A stretch of DNA of 64,000 nucleotides, taken from assembly GCF_018383585.1 (NCBI RefSeq), contig NZ_JAHAMK010000004.1, forward strand, positions 138,457 to 202,456, given 5' to 3'. Positions 1 through 7,287 of this stretch are shown in pieces (the first letter of the stretch is position 1; each line of letters begins with the position of its first letter). The position numbers and the translations under genes were made by a program. Below the pieces are notes generated by a model that worked only from the letters and a program-made list of their open reading frames with translations, had not been told where the DNA came from and did no database searches. Source of the stretch: Microvirga sp. 3-52. Lineage in GTDB: Bacteria > Pseudomonadota > Alphaproteobacteria > Rhizobiales > Beijerinckiaceae.

Positions 1-123
1 AGCCGATAAACCAGGAGGAACCAAATGCCAGCTCACGCGCCGTCCAGCTGATCCTCACCGCACAGCCTTTGACGCCTATCTTCCCTAGCGGAAGCGAGCG
101 ATCCCGCTCATTCGGAGCAGTTT
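1..123 (+). promoter_or_regulatory. Leader region upstream of the sugar ABC operon, with a possible 8-codon mini-ORF
   Basis: No full gene lies here. A strong Shine-Dalgarno (AGGAGGA, 13-19) precedes an ATG at 25 that opens a frame of only eight codons, closed by TGA at 49-51. This could be a leader peptide or chance. The ATPase gene itself starts at 124 with a weaker ribosome binding site (GGAG, about 114-117). I could not pick out a convincing -35/-10 pair. Confidence 0.3.
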
Positions 124-1644
124 ATGGATTCCGTTCTTCGCGCCGAGAACATCTCGAAATCCTTCGGGCCTATTGAGGTCCTGAGCGGCATTTCGCTGGA
201 TCTGAAGCCCGGCGAGGTTCATGCCGTCATCGGCGAGAACGGGGCCGGCAAGTCGACGCTGATGCGCATCCTGTCGGGCCATATCGCGCCGACGAAAGGC
301 AGCCTGCATCTGAACGGCCAGCCGATCACTTTCTCCGGGCCTGTCGATGCCGAGGCTCACGGCATCGTTCTCGTGCATCAGGAGATCCTCCTCGCGCCGG
401 ACCTGACGGTGGCGCAGAACCTCTTCCTCGGCCGCGAGATCAGGCGCTTCGGCTTCGTCGACGACAAGGCCATGCGCGAGCGGACGCGGGGGATCCTGCG
501 GGAGCTCGGCACGAGCATCGATCCCGACCGGGAAGTCAGCCGCTTGTCCATCGCCGACCGGCAGCTGGTACAGATCGCCCGCGCGCTGCTCGTGCCGCAC
601 AAGGTCGTGGCCTTCGACGAGCCGACGGCGGTTCTCACCCCCATCGAGGCTGAGAGCCTGTTCGAGATCATCCGCAAGCTGCGCTCCCAGGGCGTGGCGG
701 TGCTCTATATTTCCCATCGCCTCAACGAGGTGAAGGCCGTGGCCGATCGCGTCACGGTGCTGCGCGACGGGCGCCACATCGCGACCCGCGACATCGAGGG
801 GTTGGAGCCGCTGGAGATGGCGCGCCTCATGGTCGGCCGCGACATGTCCAAGCTCTATCCCGAAAAGCCGGAGACCGCTTCCGACCAGACCGTTCTGGCG
901 GTTCGCGACATGGCCGTGCCGGGCTTCGTGGAGAATGCGTCCTTTACCCTCCGCCGCGGCGAGATCCTCGGCTTCGGCGGCCTGATCGGCGCCGGACGCA
1001 CAGAGCTGTTCGAAGCGCTGGTAGGCCTTCGCCCGGGACACAGCACGATCACCCTCGACGGCAGGCAGGTTCATTTCCGCAATGCCCGCGACGCAATGGC
1101 GGCCGGCATCGTCTATCTCTCTGAGGACCGCAAGGGCAAAGGCCTTCTGCTGCAGCAGAACCTGCGCATCAATCTCTCGCTCGCGGCACTGGACAAGTTC
1201 AGCCGAGGCTCCTTCATCGACGGCGCCGCCGAGGAGACGGCGCTCGATCAGGCAATCAAGGATTTCGACATCCGCACCCGGCGGCGCGACCTTCTTGCCG
1301 GCCAATTATCTGGCGGCAACCAGCAGAAGCTGCTGCTCGCCAAGATGATGCTCCTGGAGCCGCGCATCGTCATCATTGACGAGCCGACGCGCGGCGTCGA
1401 CATAGGCACCAAGGAGCAGATCTACCGCTTCATCGCCTCGCTTGCCGCCGAGGGCAAGGCTGTCGTCGTCATCTCGTCGGAGATGCAGGAGCTGATCGGC
1501 CTGTGCCATCGGGTCGTCGTAATGCGCAACGGGCGCGTCGCGGGCGAGGTGGCGCAAGCGGACCTGTCGGAAGATTCCATCGTTTACCTCGCCACTGGCG
1601 TTCACGAAGAAAGGGCGGCGGAAATCGCCGCAGGCCACGCATGA
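124..1644 (+). CDS. Sugar ABC transporter ATP-binding protein (RbsA/MglA type, two ATPase domains)
   Basis: A 506-residue cytoplasmic ATPase that should power import of a monosaccharide or polyol through the permease encoded next. It has the double-domain layout of the CUT2 (ribose/galactose/xylose) class. The first half has a full Walker A (GENGAGKST, about residue 38) and an FDEPTAVL Walker B. The second half has the degenerate Walker A usual in RbsA (GLIGAGRTE), an intact LSGGNQQK signature and an IIDEPTRGVD Walker B. Its stop overlaps the permease start (ATGA at 1641-1644), so the two are translationally coupled. The substrate cannot be read from the sequence. The downstream isomerase and Gfo/Idh/MocA dehydrogenase suggest a cyclitol or modified sugar. 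Confidence 0.93.
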   Translation: MDSVLRAENISKSFGPIEVLSGISLDLKPGEVHAVIGENGAGKSTLMRILSGHIAPTKGSLHLNGQPITFSGPVDAEAHGIVLVHQEILLAPDLTVAQNLFLGREIRRFGFVDDKAMRERTRGILRELGTSIDPDREVSRLSIADRQLVQIARALLVPHKVVAFDEPTAVLTPIEAESLFEIIRKLRSQGVAVLYISHRLNEVKAVADRVTVLRDGRHIATRDIEGLEPLEMARLMVGRDMSKLYPEKPETASDQTVLAVRDMAVPGFVENASFTLRRGEILGFGGLIGAGRTELFEALVGLRPGHSTITLDGRQVHFRNARDAMAAGIVYLSEDRKGKGLLLQQNLRINLSLAALDKFSRGSFIDGAAEETALDQAIKDFDIRTRRRDLLAGQLSGGNQQKLLLAKMMLLEPRIVIIDEPTRGVDIGTKEQIYRFIASLAAEGKAVVVISSEMQELIGLCHRVVVMRNGRVAGEVAQADLSEDSIVYLATGVHEERAAEIAAGHA

Positions 1645-2639
1645 CCGAAACCGTGCTTCGCACCGGCACCGAGAAGCGCCGGTTCAATGTCGACATGCGG
1701 GCTCTCTCGCCCTTCATCGCGCTCATCGTGCTCATCATCGCAGGCGCGCTAATCAACCCGGATTTCCTGACCGCATCGAACCTGCTCAATGTGGTGACGC
1801 GCTCGGCCTTCATCGCGATCATCGCGGTCGGCGCCACCTTCGTGATCGCCGGCGGCGGGCTTGATCTCTCCGTCGGCTCCATGGCGGCGCTGACGGCCGG
1901 CGTCATGATCCTGACGCTGAACAATCTCGGCGGGGGCGATGTGGGCACGCTGGCGCTCGGCATGCTCGCCGCCATTGCATTGAGCGCAGCCTGCGGCCTG
2001 GCGAACGGGCTCATCGTCACCTTCGGTCGGATCGAACCCTTCATCGTGACGCTGGGCACCATGGGCATCTTCCGCTCGCTGGTGATCTGGTTGGCTGCGG
2101 GCGGCACTATCACCATGCGCAATTTCGATCTGCGCGAGCTCTACCGACCAGTCTATTTCGACAGCATTCTCGGCGTTCCGATTCCGATCATCGCCTTCAT
2201 GGTCGTGGCCGCCATCGGCGCGCTGATCCTCTACCGGACCTCCTTCGGCCGCCATGTGGTGGCGCTCGGCTCCAACGAGGATGTGGCGCGCTATTCGGGC
2301 GTGCCGATCTGGCGGGTGCGCACGCTCACCTACATCATCCAGGGCATCTGCGTCGGCATCGCCGTGCTGGTCTATGTGCCGCGCCTCGGCTCGGCCACAC
2401 CGACCACGGGCCTTCTGTGGGAATTGCAAGCCATCACGGCCGTCGTCATCGGCGGCACGGCCCTCAAAGGCGGCATCGGCCGCGTCTGGGGCACGGTGGT
2501 CGGCGCTGTGATCCTCGAACTCGTCGCCAACATCATGGTGCTGTCGAACTTCGTCTCCGAGTTTCTCGTCGGCGCGGTCCAGGGCGCCATCATCATTATC
2601 GCCATGCTCGTGCAGCGGTCAGTCCACCGCGGGCGATGA
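1641..2639 (+). CDS. Sugar ABC transporter permease (RbsC type)
   Basis: A 332-residue inner-membrane permease of the BPD_transp_2 family, expected to form a homodimer with the RbsA-like ATPase. The ATG in the ATGA overlap is chosen because it gives the normal length; an upstream in-frame extension would intrude into the ATPase gene. A short basic cytoplasmic N-terminus is followed by about eight to ten hydrophobic segments. The hallmark stretch ARYSGVPIWRVR, the family's cytoplasmic coupling-type loop, lies at about residues 215-226. A GGTALKGGIGRVWGT motif near residue 273 is typical of RbsC-like permeases. A 64-base gap separates it from the binding-protein gene. Confidence 0.92.
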   Translation: MTETVLRTGTEKRRFNVDMRALSPFIALIVLIIAGALINPDFLTASNLLNVVTRSAFIAIIAVGATFVIAGGGLDLSVGSMAALTAGVMILTLNNLGGGDVGTLALGMLAAIALSAACGLANGLIVTFGRIEPFIVTLGTMGIFRSLVIWLAAGGTITMRNFDLRELYRPVYFDSILGVPIPIIAFMVVAAIGALILYRTSFGRHVVALGSNEDVARYSGVPIWRVRTLTYIIQGICVGIAVLVYVPRLGSATPTTGLLWELQAITAVVIGGTALKGGIGRVWGTVVGAVILELVANIMVLSNFVSEFLVGAVQGAIIIIAMLVQRSVHRGR

Positions 2640-2703
2640 AACCGGTGCGGGCCTGCCGGATAAGGGACAAAGGCCCCAAACCAACCCCTCAGGGAGGAAT
2701 GTT

Positions 2704-3654
2704 ATGAAAGCAACGATACTGAAGATCGCGGTCGCCGCAGGCCTCATGGCCGGCGTTGCCTCCGGCGCAATGGCCCAGCAGAAGAACGTGACGATCGGCG
2801 TCTCGATCCCGGCCGCAACCCACGGCTGGACTGGCGGCGTCGTCTATCACGCGCAGGAAACCGCAAAGATGCTCGAGAAGGCCTATCCGGGCCTCAAGGT
2901 CGTGGTGAAGACCTCGCCGGACGGCGCGTCGCAGGCGAATGCCATCGACGATCTCACTTCGCAGAAGGTCGATGCGCTGGTGGTCCTGCCGTTCAACTCC
3001 GACGAGTTGACGAACCCCATGCGCGAGGTCAAGAAGCGCGGCACCTTCGTCACGATCGTCGACCGCGGTCTCAAGGATCCGTCGATCCAGGACATCTATG
3101 TGGCCGGCAATAATCCGGAATTCGGCCGCGTCGCCGGCAAGTACTTCGTCGACAACCTCAAGCAGGGCAACGTCGTCGTCTTCCGCGGCATTCCGACCGT
3201 GATCGACGAGGAGCGCGTGACGAACTTCGAGAAGGCTCTCGAAGGCTCGGGCGTGAAGGTGATCGACAAGCAATATGCCAACTGGAATCGCGACGACGCC
3301 TTCAAGGTGATGCAGGACTACCTCGCCAAGCATCCGAAGATCGACGCGGTCTGGGCCTCGGACGATGACATGGCGCTTGGTGTCATGGAAGCGATCCGCC
3401 AGGCCAAGCGCGAGGACATCAAGTTCGTCCTCGGCGGCGCCGGCATGAAGGACATGATCAAGAAGGTGATGGACGGCGACAAGATGATCCCCGCCGACGT
3501 GTCCTATCCCCCGTCGATGATCGGCACTGCCCTGGGCGTCACCGCAGCGCATTTCTACACCGGTGCCCCCATGCGCGGCACCTACACGCTCAATGCGCAG
3601 CTGATCACCAAGGACAACGCCAAGGAACACTACTTCCCGAACTCGCCGTTCTGA
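2704..3654 (+). CDS. Sugar ABC transporter substrate-binding protein (RbsB-like, periplasmic)
   Basis: A 316-residue periplasmic binding protein (Peripla_BP_4 family). A classical Sec signal peptide ends with GAMA|QQ at about residue 24. The mature part has the RbsB-like start VTIGVSIP and a central VDALVVLPFNSD element. A purine-rich ribosome binding site (AGGGAGGA, 2691-2698) precedes the ATG. Binding proteins are needed in excess over the membrane parts. Here the gene has its own strong translation signal and is followed by a perfect 11-bp hairpin that could stabilise its mRNA or attenuate readthrough. The ligand is unknown. Confidence 0.92.
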   Translation: MKATILKIAVAAGLMAGVASGAMAQQKNVTIGVSIPAATHGWTGGVVYHAQETAKMLEKAYPGLKVVVKTSPDGASQANAIDDLTSQKVDALVVLPFNSDELTNPMREVKKRGTFVTIVDRGLKDPSIQDIYVAGNNPEFGRVAGKYFVDNLKQGNVVVFRGIPTVIDEERVTNFEKALEGSGVKVIDKQYANWNRDDAFKVMQDYLAKHPKIDAVWASDDDMALGVMEAIRQAKREDIKFVLGGAGMKDMIKKVMDGDKMIPADVSYPPSMIGTALGVTAAHFYTGAPMRGTYTLNAQLITKDNAKEHYFPNSPF

Positions 3655-3669
3655 CCGAGCGACGTGGCT

Positions 3670-3697
3670 CTCGCCTCTCCGGGACAGGAGAGGCGAG
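3670..3697 (+). terminator. Perfect 11-bp hairpin after the sugar-binding protein gene
   Basis: CTCGCCTCTCC (3670-3680) and GGAGAGGCGAG (3687-3697) are exact reverse complements around a six-base loop. No T-run follows, so it is more likely an attenuator or mRNA 3'-end stabiliser between the transport genes and the enzyme genes than a full intrinsic terminator. Confidence 0.5.
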
Positions 3698-3776
3698 GCA
3701 ACGGCAAGCTGCTCGACCTGCGTGCGGCTTCCCCTTGCCGGTTCTGCCTTCACTACGCCACTTCGGGAGTTCACCC

Positions 3777-4838
3777 ATGAAGACCATGAAAGGCCCAGGC
3801 CTTTTCCTTGCCCAGTTCGCAGGCGACGAGGCTCCGTTCAACTCGCTCGACGCGATCTGCAAATGGGCCGCTTCCCTCGGCTACAAGGGCGTTCAGATTC
3901 CCACATGGGATCCGCGCCTGATCGATCTCAAGAAGGCCGCGGAGTCAGATGCCTATTGCGACGAGATCGCCGGCATCGTGCGCTCGCACGGCATGGAGAT
4001 CACGGAACTCTCCACCCACCTGCAGGGCCAGCTCGTTGCCGCGCACCCGGCCTATGACGAAGCCTTCGATGGGTTTGCGGTGCCAGAGGTCCGCGGCAAC
4101 CCGAAGGCCCGGCAGGAATGGGCGGTGAACCAGATGCTCATGGCGGCGAAGGCCTCGAAGCGTCTCGGCCTGAACGCCAGCGTCACCTTCTCCGGCGCGC
4201 TCGCATGGCCTTTCATGTATCCTTGGCCGCAGCGTCCCGCCGGTCTCGTCGAGACGGCCTTCGAGGAGCTGGGGCGCCGGTGGAAGCCGATCCTCGACGC
4301 CTACGAGGAAGCAGGCTGCGATGTCTGCTACGAGATCCATCCCGGCGAGGACATTCACGACGGCGCGACCTTCGAGCGCTTCGTCGATGCGGTCGGCGGC
4401 CATGCCCGCGCCTGCATCAACTACGACCCGAGTCACTTCCTGCTGCAGCAGCTCGACTATGTCGCGTTCATCGATCTCTACCACGAGCGCATCAAGGCGT
4501 TCCACGCTAAGGACGCCGAGTTCAACCCGTCCGGACGCATCGGCGTCTATGGCGGCTACGAGAGCTGGATCAACCGCGCCGGCCGCTTCCGCTCGCTCGG
4601 CGACGGACAGGTTGATTTCAACGCCATCTTTTCCAAGCTCGCACAGTACGACTACGATTCCTGGGCCGTGCTGGAATGGGAATGCGCGTTGAAGCATCCG
4701 GAAGACGGCGCCCGCGAAGGCGCGGAGTTCATCAGCGCGCATATCATCCGTGTCACGGAAAAAGCGTTCGACGACTTCGCAGCCGGCGGAACGGACGAGG
4801 CAGCCAACCGCCGCATGCTCGGCATCGCCGCGGCATAA
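3777..4838 (+). CDS. Sugar phosphate isomerase/epimerase (xylose-isomerase-like TIM barrel)
   Basis: A 353-residue protein of the AP_endonuc_2/IolE-like family, which isomerises, epimerises or dehydrates sugars and cyclitols on a divalent metal. Candidate metal ligands in barrel order are Glu in CYEIHPGED (about residue 185), Asp in NYDPSHF (about 217), His in AFHAKDAEF (about 243) and Glu in VLEWECA (about 299). I chose the ATG at 3777 (MKTMKGPG) over an in-frame upstream GTG/ATG because GGGAG lies at the right distance. It sits between the sugar importer and a Gfo/Idh/MocA oxidoreductase, a pairing common in operons for inositols, glycosides or 3-keto-sugars. The exact reaction is not determinable here. 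Confidence 0.85.
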   Translation: MKTMKGPGLFLAQFAGDEAPFNSLDAICKWAASLGYKGVQIPTWDPRLIDLKKAAESDAYCDEIAGIVRSHGMEITELSTHLQGQLVAAHPAYDEAFDGFAVPEVRGNPKARQEWAVNQMLMAAKASKRLGLNASVTFSGALAWPFMYPWPQRPAGLVETAFEELGRRWKPILDAYEEAGCDVCYEIHPGEDIHDGATFERFVDAVGGHARACINYDPSHFLLQQLDYVAFIDLYHERIKAFHAKDAEFNPSGRIGVYGGYESWINRAGRFRSLGDGQVDFNAIFSKLAQYDYDSWAVLEWECALKHPEDGAREGAEFISAHIIRVTEKAFDDFAAGGTDEAANRRMLGIAAA

Positions 4839-4856
4839 GCGACAAGGGGCAAACAC

Positions 4857-6032
4857 ATGACGATTGCTGGATCTCCGGATCAGAAGCTCAACCGCCGCCT
4901 GCGCCTCGGCATGGTCGGCGGCGGACGCGGGGCGTTCATCGGCGCGGTTCATCGCATTGCGGCCCGCCTCGACGACCGCTGGGAATTGGTGGCAGGCGCC
5001 CTCTCGTCCGATCCGGAACGGGCGAAGGCCTCCGGCGAGGATCTGCTCCTGAAGCCGGATCGCATCTATGGCGACTTCAACGAGATGGCCCGCCGCGAGC
5101 GGCGGCTGAAGGATGGCATCGATGCGGTCGCCATCGTGACGCCGAACCACGCCCACGCGGCAGCCGCCCGCGCCTTCCTGAAGGCCGGCATCCATGTGAT
5201 CTGCGACAAGCCCCTGACGACCACGCGGCGCGAGGCGGAACAACTGGCCAAACTGGCGCGCGAATCCGGCCTGATCTTCGCGGTCACGCACAACTACACG
5301 GGCTATCCGCTCGTGCGGCAGGCCCGCGCCATGGTGCAGGCGGGCGAGCTCGGAGCCATCCGGGTGGTGCAGGCGGAATATGCGCAGGATTGGCTTGCCA
5401 CCCGCGTGGAGGAAACCGGCAGCAAGCAGGCGGAATGGCGCACGGATCCGGCCCGCTCGGGCCCTGCCGGCGCCGTTGGCGATATCGGCACCCATGCCTT
5501 CAATCTGGCCGAGTTCATCGTCGGCGACGAGGTCGCGTCCCTGTCGGCGGAGCTGCACACCTTCGTGGAGGGCCGCCGGCTCGACGACAACGCCCATATG
5601 ATGCTGCGCTTCGCGTCCGGCGCCAAGGGCATGCTCTGGTGCAGCCAGGTGGCGGCCGGCCTCGAGAACGGCCTTCGCATCCGTGTCTACGGCGAGAAGG
5701 CCGGGCTCGAATGGCATCAGGAGAACCCGAATTACCTCACCTTCTCGCCGCTCGGAGAGCCGCCGCGCATCATCCGCCGCAACGGCTATGGCGCCGATGA
5801 GGTGTCGCGTGCAGCCTCGCGCATTCCGGGCGGGCATCCGGAAGGCTATCTCGAAGGCTTCGCCCAGCTCTACACGGATGTGGCCGAGCAGATCGCAGCG
5901 CGGATCGAGAACAGAGAACCCAGCCCCTTCTCGCTCCAGGTACCCACCGTCGAGCACGGCGTGCGCGGCGTGCGCTTCATCGAGGCGGCGGTGCGCTCGT
6001 CACAGCGCAAGGCGGCCTGGGTCGATCTCTAG
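4857..6032 (+). CDS. Gfo/Idh/MocA family NAD(P)-dependent oxidoreductase
   Basis: A 391-residue dehydrogenase. The N-terminal Rossmann fold begins at LRLGMVGGGRGAFIGAVH (about residues 16-33) and is followed by the family motif CDKPLTTT (about residues 117-124), whose Lys is usually catalytic. The C-terminal half is the GFO_IDH_MocA_C sheet domain; DIGTHAFNLAEF (about 210-221) carries the conserved Asp and His of the active site. It starts 18 bases after the isomerase gene with an AAGGGG ribosome binding site. Members oxidise a ring hydroxyl of sugars or cyclitols (for example inositol 2-dehydrogenase), which fits a catabolic role in this operon. The substrate is open. Confidence 0.88.
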   Translation: MTIAGSPDQKLNRRLRLGMVGGGRGAFIGAVHRIAARLDDRWELVAGALSSDPERAKASGEDLLLKPDRIYGDFNEMARRERRLKDGIDAVAIVTPNHAHAAAARAFLKAGIHVICDKPLTTTRREAEQLAKLARESGLIFAVTHNYTGYPLVRQARAMVQAGELGAIRVVQAEYAQDWLATRVEETGSKQAEWRTDPARSGPAGAVGDIGTHAFNLAEFIVGDEVASLSAELHTFVEGRRLDDNAHMMLRFASGAKGMLWCSQVAAGLENGLRIRVYGEKAGLEWHQENPNYLTFSPLGEPPRIIRRNGYGADEVSRAASRIPGGHPEGYLEGFAQLYTDVAEQIAARIENREPSPFSLQVPTVEHGVRGVRFIEAAVRSSQRKAAWVDL

Positions 6033-6094
6033 TCTATGCGGCACAGGGGACCTCCCCCTGTGCAGCTCTCTTGAAATCGCCTCCGCAATCATGA

Positions 6095-6119
6095 CGTATA
6101 GGGTGATCACACCCATACG
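6095..6119. promoter_or_regulatory. Interrupted dyad upstream of zur (possible operator)
   Basis: CGTAT (6095-6099) and ATACG (6115-6119) flank GGGTG-ATCA-CACCC (6101-6114), giving a near-symmetrical site with one extra A in the left arm. It lies about 20 bases before the first regulator gene, where an operator would overlap the promoter. It does not match the AT-rich Zur-box pattern, so the binding protein is unknown. Confidence 0.4.
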
Positions 6120-6137
6120 CGGAATTGACGATTTCAG

Positions 6138-6545
6138 ATGGCTTCCACGCATCACCACGGCCTCGAAGACCTGAACGACACCCAGAAACGCGTTCACCGG
6201 ATTCTGTGCTCCGCCCAGAACCCGCTATCGGCCTACGAGGTCCTCGACAAGATGCGGGCCAAGGGTGCCGTGACGCCGCCGACCGTCTACCGGTCCCTGG
6301 ACAAGCTGATCGAGAAGGGCCTGGCGCACCGGCTCGAGAGCCTCAACGCCTATGTGGCCTGCAAGCACCCGCACCACGAACACGACATGGCGGCCTTTGC
6401 CATCTGCGAGAGCTGCGGCCTCGTCAAGGAATTCACCGACCCGCACATCAGCGAGCGCCTTTCCCATTGGGGCGACGATCATGCCTTCTGCATCAAGAAA
6501 GTGACGGTCGAGATTCGCGGCCTCTGCGAGACCTGTGCCAAGTAA
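6138..6545 (+). CDS. zur: Fur-superfamily transcriptional regulator, Zur-like (zinc uptake regulator)
   Basis: A 135-residue Fur-family repressor most like Zur. The winged-helix half carries PPTVYRSLDKLIEKGLAHRLE (about residues 47-67), the recognition region typical of Zur. The dimerisation half has two CxxC pairs (Cys90/Cys93 and Cys130/Cys133) that form the structural zinc site. A His-rich CKHPHHEHD stretch (75-83) suits the sensing site. The N-terminus is short and begins MASTHHH, lacking the first helix seen in E. coli Zur. With zinc bound it should repress zinc-uptake genes. No znuABC genes are in the window. A second Fur-like gene follows about 200 bases downstream. Confidence 0.85.
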   Translation: MASTHHHGLEDLNDTQKRVHRILCSAQNPLSAYEVLDKMRAKGAVTPPTVYRSLDKLIEKGLAHRLESLNAYVACKHPHHEHDMAAFAICESCGLVKEFTDPHISERLSHWGDDHAFCIKKVTVEIRGLCETCAK

Positions 6546-6569
6546 GCTCGAGCCGAGGAACATTGGGCT

Positions 6570-6595
6570 ATATGATACGTTAAAACATATCATAT
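6570..6595. promoter_or_regulatory. Candidate Zur box: 26-base AT-rich palindrome
   Basis: Arms ATATGATA (6570-6577) and TATCATAT (6588-6595) are exact reverse complements. Inside, GTT-AA-AAC (6579-6586) is itself symmetrical, so only one base pair of the dyad (6578/6587) is broken. The core closely resembles the GTTATAAC-centred palindromes bound by Zur in many proteobacteria (family knowledge; not searched). It lies between the two Zur-like genes, about 150 bases before the second one, which it may control. Confidence 0.5.
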
Positions 6596-6704
6596 GCAGA
6601 ACGAACTTCCACTTTTCTGTGTCTAAACGCCAACCTCCTCTGCGGAATATGCACAGCTGCAAGCGTCGTCAGTAACGATAGCACATTGTCAGATTCGCAT
6701 TTTA

Positions 6705-6722
6705 CCTATATGAATATGTAGG
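6705..6722. promoter_or_regulatory. Imperfect dyad just upstream of the second Fur-like gene
   Basis: CCTATAT...ATGTAGG forms an 18-base imperfect palindrome (outer four pairs perfect, then two of the next three) in an AT-rich promoter-like stretch, about 25 bases before the start codon at 6748. It is a possible operator or -10 region; the evidence is weak. Confidence 0.3.
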
Positions 6723-6747
6723 TTCCGTAATAACAGGAGTGTGGCTC

Positions 6748-7200
6748 ATGAGCACCAAGGCCCTCAGGAAAGAAGAAGAGGACAACCTCCTCCGTCGTGC
6801 AGACGATCTGTGCCGCCAGAACAATCTCAGACTCACGCCGATTCGCGAACGCGTCTATCGCGAGCTGGTCCAGAGCGGCGGCCCGGTCGGAGCATACGAT
6901 CTGGTCGACCGTCTCAGCAGCGAGAAGAAGCGTCTGGCCCCGGTCACGATCTATCGCGCTCTCGACTTCCTGCGCGACGCCGGTCTCGTCCATCGTCTGG
7001 CGACCCAGAACTCCTACGTCATCTCCCACGGCCAGCCGGACGTGAACGCGATGAAGATCATGTTCGTCGATTCCAAGACGGGCGAGACCATCGAGGTTCA
7101 CTCGACCGAGGTCGCAGAGGCTGTGAAGAAGGCCGCCGAGCAGGCCGGCTTCAAGTCAGTCTCTCCGTTCATGGAAGTCGAGGGCGAGATCGCCCAGTGA
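6748..7200 (+). CDS. Fur-superfamily regulator with a Zur-like DNA-binding half but no cysteine zinc site
   Basis: A 150-residue protein. Residues 1-80 match the Zur winged helix, with NLRLTPIRERVY and PVTIYRALDFLRDAGLVHRL. The C-terminal half (about residues 85-150) has neither CxxC pair nor the usual His cluster; the only Cys is near residue 20 and there are few His residues. The C-terminal half still looks like an alpha/beta dimerisation domain (MKIMFVDSKTGETIEV). I chose the ATG at 6748 over the in-frame GTG at 6739 because ACAGGAG (6733-6739) is well placed. It may be a metal-independent or differently sensing paralogue acting on Zur sites. It is followed by a strong bidirectional terminator. 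Confidence 0.85.
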   Translation: MSTKALRKEEEDNLLRRADDLCRQNNLRLTPIRERVYRELVQSGGPVGAYDLVDRLSSEKKRLAPVTIYRALDFLRDAGLVHRLATQNSYVISHGQPDVNAMKIMFVDSKTGETIEVHSTEVAEAVKKAAEQAGFKSVSPFMEVEGEIAQ

Positions 7201-7256
7201 ATTTGAAAGCAAAAGGCAGAGTCGATTTCTGACCCTGCCTATCGTGACTTGAACTT

Positions 7257-7287
7257 AAAAGGCCGGGCATTGCCCGGCCTTTTCTTT
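7257..7287. terminator. Bidirectional intrinsic terminator
   Basis: GGCCGGGC (7261-7268) pairs exactly with GCCCGGCC (7272-7279). An A-run lies before it and TTTTCTTT after it, so it can end both the plus-strand Fur-like gene and the minus-strand RND pump gene, whose stop codon lies at 7286. Confidence 0.85.

Noticed and set aside
85..1305. Long minus-strand open frame opposite the RbsA-like ATPase
   Set aside because: Antisense shadow of a clear ABC ATPase; composition is the mirrored GC-rich codon pattern with no domain.
3945..5957. 670-codon minus-strand open frame
   Set aside because: Runs antisense through both the isomerase and the dehydrogenase genes, which have clear motifs; an artefact of high GC.
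7214..7240. Hairpin AGGCAG...CTGCCT right after the Cys-less Fur-like gene
   Set aside because: Has a mismatch and no T-run; the strong terminator at 7257-7287 is the likely transcript end.
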